DNA from: Thiodiazotropha sp050291245
GTDB lineage: Bacteria > Pseudomonadota > Gammaproteobacteria > Chromatiales > Chromatiaceae
DNA length: 64,000 nucleotides
NCBI GenBank assembly: GCA_050291245.1
Contig: JBNKJP010000020.1
Span: 184,690-248,689, forward strand
Direction of reading: 5' to 3'
The notes beneath the pieces are model-generated. The model was not told the origin of the DNA. It searched no databases and saw nothing but the letters and a program-made list of their open reading frames with translations. This document shows, piece after piece, positions 44,349 through 56,800 of the stretch. The translations under genes were made by a program, and so were the position numbers. How positions within the stretch are numbered: the first letter of the stretch is position 1; every line of letters begins with the position of its first letter.

Positions 44349-44385
44349 AGGCATCACTTCTAAGGTGATGAAATTGTGATGCTAG

Positions 44386-44484
44386 ATGTGGAGTTTGACA
44401 GAGAAGACGATTCGCAAGCTCGGCGTCAAGAAGCGGGTAATGGTCCGCTGGGGAGAAGAATACCCCTTTGTACAAGGGAAATAA
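44386..44484 (+). pseudogene. 32-codon frame, possible gene remnant
   Basis: ATG TGG AGT ... TAA encodes MWSLTEKTIRKLGVKKRV followed by MVRWGEEYPFVQGK. It is GC-richer than the surrounding AT-rich DNA and has gene-like codon use, which suggests the leftover end of a lost gene or a mobile insertion. No ribosome-binding site is visible. The rest of 44485-44819 is AT-rich noncoding DNA in which I see no gene; it presumably contains the promoter of the giant gene. Confidence 0.25.
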
Positions 44485-44819
44485 AATGGTAATAACTCAT
44501 CCATCCTGATAATTCAGTAATGGCCGTAAATGTTTGGGTGGTTAATTCCCTGAATTGAAATTTTTCTTGATTACGGAAGGCATAATTGTATAGTATTCAG
44601 TTAATTGATTTCTTAGGATGATGTCCTAAATAATTTAAATTATTCAATCAGATAGGTTTGGAATAGGGGAAGTTTGTAGGAACTTTCTTACACATGGAAG
44701 TCTTGCCAGTCACGATTTTCGATCCCGCTTTTTTCTTTATAGTCCTGCTCGTTTACGAGCAACTCTAAGAACATTCAAATCAAACTCAATACAGCTGATT
44801 GGAGTAGCAGATCACATGA

Positions 44820-47800
44820 GTGGTCATTGGAATGGATATGTCTGTCTGTAACATTCTGCGTTGTCTGAAAATCGGCTTCGTATCAATTGCATTGTTGTCT
44901 TCATGGAATGCTCGCGCGGATGATGAACAGCCCATCGTAGATGAGCCTATCTCTGAAATAGCGGAAGGTCGTGAATTCTGTTTAACCGATCTTGAAGTGT
45001 ATGCCGGTGTAGATGATGTTCAGATAATCTGGGCGAACGCCGGAGCGCCAAGCTATAAAATATATCGTAGTGATAATGGTGGGGCAGAGTATCAGGTAAT
45101 TCAGGAAGTTGCGGGTGTTTACGGGATAGATCCTCAATATCAGGATACCCAGGTAATAACCGGGAACACCTACCATTATGCGGTAACGGTGGTCAATGAA
45201 AATGGTGTGGAAACCTGCCAATCACCGATTGTTATAGTGATCCCGAAAGAGCGCGTGGGTAATAAGCCCCCTTGGATCCTGAGTTCTCCAATCGAAACGG
45301 CTATTGTGGGTGAGGCGTACCTCTATGCGGTCGATGCAGTAGACTATCAGGGTGATGCCATCCGCTACGCGATGAAAGTAGCGCCCCAGGGTATGAGCGT
45401 TGACCCGGATGAAGGTGAGATAACTTGGGTCCCCACGCATGAGCAGATAGGGAGTCATTATGTAACCGTGAGAGTGGTTGATGATGCGGGTGAATTTGAT
45501 CAGCAATCCTACTATGTAACGGTAACGGAACCGACGAACCAGAATCATTCGCCGGTCATACAATCAACGCCTGTGACATCGGGAGCCGAGCATCAAGCTT
45601 ATAGCTATAGCCTGTCCGCATCGGATCCTGATGCCGGGGATGTTCTGAGCTTCGAGCTGACGCAAGCCCCGCAAGGTATGGTTATCGACGCGGAGACGGG
45701 CCAGGTCGACTGGCTGCCGGAATTTGGAACAGCGGGAACATATGAAGTCAGTATCACGGTTCATGATCTGGCCGGGTTGAGCGATACTCAGACCTATCAA
45801 CTTGTCATTGCGCAGACGAATCGGGCGCCGCATATCTTGAGTGCCCCTGTGCTGGCAGGTACGGAAAATGTTCAATATGCCTATGCGGTTTCCGTGGAAG
45901 ATCCGGATGTCGGAGACACGCTGAATTTCGCGTTGACCACCGCCCCGCAAGGCATGACGATTGATCCGGCCAGTGGATTGATCGAATGGTTACCGCCAAT
46001 GGGGATGGCCGGTATCCACGATGTCACGGTACAGGTAAGCGACCCGGGAGGCTTGTCGGACACCCAGGTTTATCAGCTGACGGTTGCCCAGGGGAATTTG
46101 CCCCCCCGGATCGACTCCACGCCTATAACGACCGGGGTGGAAAATGATCCGTATACCTATTCGGTTGTCGCTGTCGATCCGAATCCCGGCGATACCTTGG
46201 GTTTCGAATTGGTTACTGCGCCCCAAGGCATGACGATCGATTCGGCAACCGGTTTGATTGAATGGCTGCCGGTTGCTGGAACGGCCGGTGTCCATGATGT
46301 CGTGATTCGCGTGAGTGATCAGAATGGCTTGACGGATACGCAAACCTGCCAGCTCACGATTTCCCCGGAAAATCGCGCGCCAACGATCACGAGTACACCG
46401 GGAATCTCGGCCACAGTCGGCCAACTCTACGAGTACGATGTGGACGCATCCGATCCGGATACGGGTGATGCGCTGAATTTTACTCTGACACTCGCGCCGG
46501 ACGGCATGACGATCGATTCAGTTGATGGGCTGATTCACTGGTCTCCGGATGTCGCGCAGATTGGTGATCACCCGGTGACCCTGGCGGTGAACGATATTGC
46601 CGGTCTTTCGGCCACTCAATCCTTCACGGTCTCGGTAATCTCCGCGAACGCTGCTCCTCTCATCACTTCGACCCCCGTCAATACGGCTGTTGAAGGGAGT
46701 GCCTACCAGTATGATGTTGAAGCTCAGGACGCCGATGGCGATACGCTAACCTACGCTCTGGCGTTAGCGCCTCAGGGCATGACGATCGATCCGGCAACCG
46801 GCGTGATCGATTGGGTTCCGGATGAAACATTCTCCATGGGCAGTCTGATGGCTAACGCCTACTGCCGGATACCCGCCTCGGATGAGCAGCAGCGTCCGAG
46901 AGCGGTTGATGCGGTGATGGTGGTGGATGGCTCGGGGTCCAATAAGGATAGTTGGCCCTGGGTGGCCAATGCCATGGCCACCCTGGATATGGATCTTCAG
47001 TTAAACGGCGTGGGTGCTGATCCCGAGCGGAACCGCTATGGGCTGGTCGGCTTCGGGACGAGTCCGGCATCGAAAACCTTTGACGGGAATCTGTTTGGTG
47101 CGGTCTCTGATCTGTATGAGGTGACCTACGATGGGATCAGCCCCGGCGGCTCTGGTTCTGCGGAGAACGGACTTCGGGCCTTGCAATTCGCCATTGACAG
47201 TTATCCATTCCGTTCGGACGTGGTCAGGAATCTCATTTGGATCCCGGATGAACCGCAACAAGGTGTCTTGCAAAACGATGAGTCATTAGAAGACTTCACG
47301 CAACGGCTGATCGACGGACGTTACAATGTCAACGTCGTAACTAACCTACAGCTTCAGTGCGTGAGTGACGGGCAAGCCGTTCTGGGTGTGGATGCCGAGG
47401 GTCGGGGGTACGTGGCGGACGGAGCAGATGGATTTGACTATTGTGAGGTCGATCTGGCCTCTTTCGACGAGGCGGCGGAGTGGTATCGGACAGGCTACGT
47501 CGAACCTTTCATCCTCCCGGCTCTGGCGACAGGTGGGGGCGCGTGGAGTATCACGGCCTTGCGGGATCCTGCTCAAGCCGAATCACTGCGGAAAGCCCTG
47601 ACCAGTCGGATGTTTCGAACCAGCATCGTCAATGAAGCGGAACGTGGGTTGGCGGATATCGCGGTGCAAGGTGTCACACTGCATGAGACATCGGACGGGG
47701 CAAAGCGTGTTGAGGTTTCGTTGCTCAACAGAGGCGCTCGTGAGATTACCACGCCTATTGCAGTGAATCTTGCCGATTCCAGTCATCCTGACATCCTATT

Positions 47801-50800
47801 GGCCAGTCAGTCGGTTTCCGGGTTGGCGGCAGGCGCCGTTCAAACGATATCCCTCGCAATCGGCGCGGTCGATCTGACAGGTAATATCTCGGTCGAACTG
47901 GGTGTCGAAGACGCTATTGAGTGTCTGACGGACAATAATCAGACAGAAATACCGGTGGTGCGGGTAGCGGTCTCCGACAATCAGGGAAATAGCGCCTCGC
48001 AGACATTCAGCATTCTTGTTCAAGACATCAATCAACCACCGGTCATCTCATCCACCCCGGAATTGACCGCTTCGGTTGGTCAGCCCTATACCTATCAAGT
48101 GGTGATTGAAGATCCGGATCAGGGGGATGACCACCGCTTTACCCTCACGGGTAATGCCCATGCCGCGATCGACCCGGATACGGGGCTTATGATCTTCACC
48201 CCGGACTCGACAGACCTGGGTGAACAGAGTTTCACCATCAACGCAATGGATCTGGCTTCCGCTTCGGATACCCAGACATTCGTTTTGAATGTGAATGGCG
48301 ACTATCTGGCGCCTCGCTTTGACGGGCCACCGGATAACCTCCGTGCCGTGATTCATGAAACCTATACCTTTTCACCGTCCGTGACGGCGGATTCCACGGC
48401 CGTACTCTCATTCTCTCTGTTGGAAAGCCCGACCGGGATGAGTATCGATCCGGTTGACGGCCGTATCAGCTGGGTTCCTGACGAGACGGACATCAATCGC
48501 CTGAGACTGGTTACGATGCTCGTTGCCGATCAGTACGGGAATCAGGACGGTCTCGTCTTTATGGTATTCGGCGATGAGCCGAATCAGGCCCCTGTGATTA
48601 CCACTGATCCGGTAAACCGTGCAATTCTTAATCAGAATTACATTTATCTTTTGCGATACGAAGACCCTAATGTCCGCGAGGATTTCGATTTGCAAATCGA
48701 TACGACGGCATCCGGACTGGCGGCGGTTATTTATCAAACCAATGGACTGGATAATCAGAGTGCGAGAATGTCCTGGCGCCAGGGTATCGTATCGGCTTCC
48801 TATCCGGCTCATTTGTCGACTTCTGATTATCTTTGTAAAAACCCGGCGATCGAACACCCCAGTGCGGCGCTGCCGTTCACCGAGCGTTGGAATGCTCGTG
48901 CGACCTTTGTCGGACGGCACCTGCTGGCAGCGCCGGTAACGGATACCGACGGCGATGGACAGGTCAATGTCCATGATCGTAGTGCGATTCTGATGACCTA
49001 TGCGGCCGGCGCTTCGACCTATCTGCGGGCCTATGACAGTTTGACCGGAGAGGTGTATTGGACCCACGAGTTCAATGGCCTGGATGTGAGACCGTCGCAA
49101 TATATTGTACCTGCGATTGCGGATATCAATGCCGATGGCGTGCCCGATATTTTATTGGTCGAGTCCGCGAGTCAACTATTGATCGCGATCAGCAGTGATG
49201 ACAGACGCGAGCTCTGGAGATCAACGGTACCGGTATCTGCTCGAAGTGCCAGTAGAAGCGAGATAACCGTGACAGACTTGCAGGGTGATGGACTGCCCGA
49301 GATTGCGGTGGGTAACACCTTGTATGACTACCAGGGTAATGCACTGCTGAATTTCTCACTGCCGGTGCATAATTCAACCTATTTCCCAATAGGCTCCATT
49401 TATGCATTGGATTGGGATTCGGATAACCGCAAAGAGCTGATACGCAACGGCGTGGTTTACAACATGGATGGCTCAGTGGTGTTTCGACCACCCTTTGCGG
49501 ATGGTCATGACACGATGTTGGGCTACTCGGCTTTCGCCAATTTTGACGCCGACCCAGAGCCGGAGATGGTGTTGGTTGAGCGCAGTGATGGTACCGATGG
49601 ATCGGCCAGCGTCAGCTTGTTGGATCATGACGGAAGTTTTATCTGGGGGCCCAATAGTCTGGAGTTTGTGGGCCAGCCGATTGTCGGCGACATGGACGCT
49701 GACGGCGAATTGGAGATCTTTGTCTCGGGCGAGGATGTCCTGCTCGATCACCTGGGCCAGGAACAGTGGCGTTTGAACGGTTACAGTCGCCACGATGGCA
49801 TGACAGGCGTCGCCGCCGATCTCCAAAACGATGGTCGTATCGAGATTATCGTCCATCGTTTGAACGGGGCCTTGATACTCGATGCCTTGACCGGGACGGA
49901 AGTCGGTTATACCGATACCCTGCATACCGAATCCATGGCAAAGCCCTTGCTGGTGGATCTAGACAGAGACGGCAAAGTGGAAGTCGTCAGTGCGGCATCC
50001 TCTGAAATCTCCGTCGTCGGCTACACAGGAAGTCAAACCAATCCCAATCTGCCCCATGCCATCTACCAGAGCTGGTGGCAGCCCGAGGGATTGAATGAGC
50101 AATTAGCGGTCAATCCGGAACTGCCAAATCCTTGGGTGGCGCATAACACGGACCAAATTCCGGTACCGTCCACCCGTGTCTTCGATGTGGGTCTGCCCGA
50201 CTTGTGGGTGGACGCACCTCAAGGTGATCAGCGCCAATCGGTCAGTGTAGAGGTGGCCAATCGCGGCACCGCGGATTATCAGGGGGAGCTGGATGTCGAG
50301 CTCTTTGCCGGTGATCCGCAAAATGGGGGGGTGTTGCTAGGCACCCAGACACTGTCCAATCTGAATATCGGCGAGCGGCATACCCTGACATTCACGGGTT
50401 TGGTGCCGGTGGACTTTGTCGGTGAACTGGTTGCTCGTGTCGTGCCGCGAAACGGTGTGCAGGAGTGCCAAACCAACAACAACACCAGTTCCGCCTATAC
50501 CATGGACCTGACACTCTCTGATCATGCTGGAGCGGTGGATACGCAGAATTACCTGCTGGGTGTCGAGTATAACTATGCGTCGAACAGCATCACTACACCG
50601 GTTGTGCCGACCGCTACGGAAGGCGAACTGTTCACACTGGACTACGATATTCTCATCAGGGACTACACCGACGATAACAACAGTGCTTTTTTCTATCTGC
50701 GTTCCGGTCCGGAGGGGTTGAGCGTCGATGCCGATAGCGGTGTGGTGAGTTGGACGCCGCCTTATGGGTCCGCGGGAACTCAAGATGTCACTATCAGCGC

Positions 50801-53800
50801 GAACCATCTTTCCGGTCTTTCCAGTCGTTTTTTTCGCATCACGGTTTTACCCGCGACCAACCACCCGCCGGTAATCACCAGCACGCCGCAGACGGGCAGC
50901 TTTGCTTTCCAGGCCTTTGCCTATGATGTCGAGGCGGAGGATCCCGAAGGGGATACCCTGAGCTATCGCCTGGATCAGGCGCCAAACGGAATGACCATCG
51001 ACGCGGACAGCGGTTTGATCGCCTGGACGCCCGATACCAATGGTGATTTCCCGGTGACTGTGGTGGTGAGCGACGGGGTACTCGAGACCACCCAGACATT
51101 CACGATCACGGTGGTGTTGCCTAACCAGTCTCCCGAAATCACCAGTACCCCGGTCATGACGGTGCTGCAAGGCCAGACGTATCAATATCAGCTCACCGCG
51201 ACCGATCCGGAAGACGAGACGATCACTTTTGGTCTGGTAAACAGTCCCACCGGCATGCAGATCGAAACAGCAACCGGTCTGGTGACTTGGACGCCGGGCA
51301 TCGATCAGCTCGGGGTTCACTCGGTCGAAGTGACGGCGTCGGATTCCAACGGCAATACCTCCTCGCAAAGCTATCAGCTCAGGGTCGTGACCGAAGAGGG
51401 TAATACGGCGCCACGAATCACCTCAAATCCTGTCGGGAGCGCGATTTTCGATCAGCTCTACGGATATGATCTGGATGCGATCGACTCCGATGGGGATACC
51501 TTGACCTATCAATTGATTTCGGCCCCGAGCGGGATGAGTATCGATCCCGCCACAGGACAGATCAGTTGGATCCCGTCGACCAGCCAAAGCGGCTCTTTCG
51601 ATATTCATGTGCGGGTGGAAGACGGCCGGGGTGGTTACGCCCTGCAGAGCTATTCACTGAGCGTGTCCGACGGCTCCGCAACCAACGCCTTGCCCGTGAT
51701 TCAAAGCCAGCCCGGCACCCTGGCCAGAAATGGATTGGAGTACCGGTATTCGGTACAAGCCACGGATGCCGATGGTGACAGCCTGAGCTACAGCCTCACC
51801 GATGCCCCGTCCGGCATGAGCGTGGATGGCACTGCTGAGATCACCTGGGCACCGACGAGCGAACAGACCGTCTCAGTCACCCTGCGGGTGAGCGACGGCC
51901 AGGGTTATGTGACGCAAAGCTGGATGATCGAAGTGGTCCCGGCCGATGCGGAACTGAACGCTCAGCTCGCAATCACCCCGGAAAATGTGGCCGAAGGCGA
52001 TACCGTGACCCTGCGGGTTATCCCCGATAATGCGGTTGCACCGGTCAGTGTTTCACTCACGGTCGATGGCAGTCCCGTGGTACTGGATGAGAGCTATCAG
52101 GCTCAGATCCAGGCCTCCGGCCTGGGTAGCCATTCGGTGACGGCAACCGTTACCGACGCCTATGCCACGATTACCGAGAACGGCAGCTTCCTGGTGCGTG
52201 ATCCCAATAGTCTCGCCGCTCCTGTTGTTACGCTGGTCAGTCCGGCGGATGCCAGCGAGATCACGGCACCCACTCCTGTGATCGCGACCATCGAAGACGA
52301 TGATCTTACCGCATGGGAGTTGTGGTTGGTGCCACCCTCTCAGGCTACGGTGGATATTTCCCAGGCCACCCTGCTGGCGAGTGGTTCCACAGTCGTTAAC
52401 AATCAGGAGATCGGCCAACTCGACCCGACCTTGCTGATGAATGGGCAGCATCGTCTCTACCTGCGCGCGGTCGACGCCGGGGGTAATGAAGCGCGTGACG
52501 ACAGCGTGGTACAGGTGACCGGTGACATGAAACTGGGTCATTTCAGCATCACCTTCAAGGATCTCGAGGTTCCTGTTGCCGGTATTCCGATCACCATTAC
52601 CCGAACCTATGACAGCCGGCGTCGCAACCAGTCCCTCGACTTCGGTCAGGGCTGGAGCGTGGGTTACCAGGATGTGTTCGTGCAGGAGTCGCGTCCCGCC
52701 GGTTTCAACTGGTTCCTTGATTCCTACGCCAGCGGCCCTCTGGGCGTACTGACTACCTATTGCGTACGCCCCTATGGTGACAACATCGTCACCGTGACCA
52801 TGCCGGACGGCGACGTGGAACGCTTTCGCGCGGTCGCCACCCCCGAATGCAACGAGGCGATGCCGCTCCTCGATGTGGAGATCGTTTTCGAGGCCCTGGA
52901 CGGTACCGACTCGACTCTGGAGGCCCTGAACGGCAACTCCGGCCGCTTGGTCAATCAGCACCTGGTCGACCCCGGTGAGCCCGGCATTCCCCTGGATATC
53001 AGCCGCTACCGCCTGACCACACGGGAAGGCCAGAGCTACGAACTGGAACAGGGGGTCGGCATCCGAACCCTCACGGTTCCCTCGGGCGATGTCCTGACCT
53101 TCGATGAAAACGGCATTACCCACTCCAGCGGTGCCACGGTCGCCTTCGTGCGCGATGCTGAAGGCCGTATCGAACAGATCCAGGCGCCGGATGGCACGCA
53201 TCTGACCTATGTTTACAACAGCGATGGTGACCTGACCGATTATGCGGATCAGACGGATGCGCTCACCCGCTATACCTACATTAATGATCACTACCTTGAG
53301 GACATTGTCGATGCCCGAGGGGTGCGGGCGATCCGTAACCTCTACAATAGCGAAGGCCGCCTGATCGGTCAGATCGACGCACAGGGCAATCAGGTTGACT
53401 ACAGTCACGATCTGAGCGGACGCAGCCAGACGGTCACCGACCGGCGGGGCAACAGCCGTATTTTGGTGTTCAATGAACGGGGTGACATCGTCGCCGAGAC
53501 CAACGCCCTGGGTGAGACCCATCAGCGCACCTATGACGCCTATGGTGACGAATTGAGTCACACGGATCCGTTGGGTAACACCACGGTTTCGACCTACGAT
53601 ACCCACGGCAACCAACTGACCGAGACCGACCCTCTGGGCAGGACTAAGACCTGGACCTATAGTTGGTACAATCAGATGGAAACCGAGACCGCGAACGACG
53701 GCCGGGTTACGAGTTTCGACTATCGCAACTACATCATCCGCGGTGGTGTGCGATTTGATAAAGCCGGCCCTCTGATCGGTCTGAGTGACGGACTGGGTAA

Positions 53801-56800
53801 CCAGACGCAACTGGGCTATCCGGTTAATGGCTATCAGCCAGTGAGACTCACCGACGCGGAAGCACAAACCACCCAATACGCCTACGACACCCAGGGTCGA
53901 ATGATTCGTGAGACCGCGCCGGATGGCAGCGTCACCGAATACACTCATGATGCCATGGGTCGGATTCTTACCGAGACCCGCACCCGAACCGAAGCGGGCA
54001 CAACCCTTACCGAGGTCACCCGTCACACCTACGACGCGGCGGGACGGCGTACCAGTACCGCCGATCCGTTGGGCCAGACCACACAGACCGAGTATGACGC
54101 GGCCGGTCAGGTCAGCGCCGAGATCGACGCCCTGGGCAACCGTACCGAATACACCTACGACGATCGGGGTAACCAGACTCAGGTCCTGTATCCGGATGGC
54201 ACCACGGAGGGTCGTGTCTACGATGAAGAGAACAATCTCATCGCTCAGACCGACCGGGTTGGGCAGACTACCCGCATGGTCTACGATGCGGCCAATCGCC
54301 TGAGCGAAACCATCAGCCCCGATTCGAATTACGGCAGCGTCACCCGGCGCAACGAATACGATGCGGCCGGTCGGTTGATCGCCGAGATTGACGCCCTGGG
54401 CAATCGCACCGAACACGCCTACGACGCTGTCGGCCAACGGATCAGCACCACCGACGCTCTGGGTCATGAGACCCGTTTCGAATACGACGTCCATGGCAAC
54501 CGTGTGGCGATGATCGATGCTCTGAATCGGCGTACCGAATACGTCTACGACGCGGCCGACCGTCTGATCGAAACCCGCTATCCCGACCTCAGCATAAGTC
54601 GCACCACCTACGACCGGGTGGGGCGCCGCACCCTCGGGACCGATCAGGCCACGCGCTCAACCCAATACGGATACGACGCTCAAGGCCGTCTCGTCCAGGT
54701 CACCGATGCCTTGGGTGGTATAACAAGCTATACCTACGACGAAGCGGGCAACAAACTGACCCAAACCGACGCTGAAAACAGGACCACCTCCTGGACCTAC
54801 GACAGCCTCGGCAGAGTCCTCAGCCGCACCCTGCCGCTGGGTCAGCAAGAGACCTTTGCCTACGACGCCAATGGTAATCTGGTCAGCCATACCGACTTCA
54901 ACGGCCAGACCACCACCCACCAATACGACAGTGCCAACCGGCCCATTCGCAGTGACTATGCCGACGGTAATCGGGAAGACTTCAGCTATGATGAAATGGG
55001 TAACCGAATCCTGGCCGAACTCACCCGTCCGGATGGTGATGTGTCGACTTACTACTACGGCTACGACGTTGCGAATCGGCTGGACACAGCGACCCTGCCT
55101 GATGGTACGGTACTTAGCTATGCTTACGACCGGGCCGGCAACCGCACCCAGGTGCGCATCGACCTGCCCGACGGCGGTACTCTGACCACCGATTACGCCT
55201 ACGACAACCTCAACCGGCTGCAAAGCGTCACCGATGCTGCGGGCACCACCGGCTACGGCTACGACGCGGTAGGCAATCGGACCCGTGTCAGCTACCCCAA
55301 CGGTAGCCGTGAAGTCTACCAATACGACAGTCTTAACCGCCTGATTCGTAAAGAGACTTACGACGGAGCCGGCACCCTGGTTGGAGCCTACGACTACACC
55401 CTCGACCCCACCGGGCGGCGCACTGAAATCACTGAGTACAGTGGCCGCACCACCGCTTATGGTTACGACGACCTCTATCGATTGACCACCGAGCAGATCA
55501 GTGACGGTCAGAACGGGGACTATAGCGCCAGCTATCAGTACGATGCCGTCGGCAACCGCACCTACAGCACCGTCAACGGGGTACAGACCGCCTACAGCTA
55601 TGATGCCAACGACCGGCTGACCCAGCAGGGCGGGACGCGTTACACCTATGACGCCAACGGCAACACCCTGAATGAGAGCCTGGATACCGACACGGTCAGC
55701 TATGGCTACAACGCCAAGAACGAATTGGTCGGCGTTACCCAAAGCGGCGTGACCACCGAGTATGACTACAATCCCAACGGGATCCGCACCAGCAAGACCG
55801 AGGGCGGTGTCACAACTGGCTACGTGGTGGACGAAAACCGGGATTACGCCCAGGTGCTGGTCGAGCAAGACGGCGCGAACAGTATCGTCTACACTTACGG
55901 AGACGACTTGATCAGCCAGGATCGTAATGGTGTAGCCAGCTACTACCATTACGACGGACTGGGCAGCACTCGCTCTTTAACAGACCAGCTTGGGAACCTG
56001 ACCGACACCTACGACTATGAGGCGTTCGGGGAAGTGTTGAATCGTACGGGGAGTACGGAGAATGGGTATTTATTTGCCGGAGAGCAGTTTGATAACACAC
56101 TAAGTCAGTACTATCTCAGAGCGAGATACTACAATCCGGCTTCAGGACGCTTTACCCAGCAAGACTCTTGGATGGGTAACAACAGTGATCCCATCACCCT
56201 TCATAAATATCTCTACGCTAATGCCGATCCGGCAAACGTCACCGATCCGAGTGGACATTTTGGGTTGGTGAGTTTAGGTGTTGCCAACAACATCCGCATG
56301 ACGTTGACGAACTTGCAGACCGAATTTGGAATGAATCTTTTGGGTGCGGCATTAGATCCTGATGCTGCAGCAGCAGGCCCTAATTTCAAGGGCATGGGTT
56401 TAGGGATTCTTGCTGGATCTTCAGGGTTTAGGTTGGCTCGTTTGTTATCAAGTAGTGTTCGTAAAGCTTGTAATAGCTTTGATGGAGAAACATTAGTTTA
56501 TACATTGAATGGATTGATACCTATTAAGGATATTTCTATAGGTGATTTAGTTGCCTCCTACAATGAGGAAACTGGTGATACTGAATATAAAGAGGTTACT
56601 CATCTTATTCAGAGAGAAGGTGATTATGAGATTGTAGATGTGATGCTTTCTGGTGGGGAAGTTATTGAGGCAACTTCTGGTCACCCTTTTTATGCGTTTA
56701 ATGATGATAAGAAATGGCTCTTTGCTGAAGATCTGAATGCATCTATCTCATTGCTTGATTATTTTGGTAATACAAGAAAAGTTGAATCGACTTCTGCGCG

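Noticed and set aside
52053..54494. Open frame of 813 codons on the minus strand, plus a 430-codon one at 54657-55949
   Set aside because: Both are antisense to the YD repeats of the giant Rhs gene; the regular repeat codon pattern creates long stop-free antisense frames.
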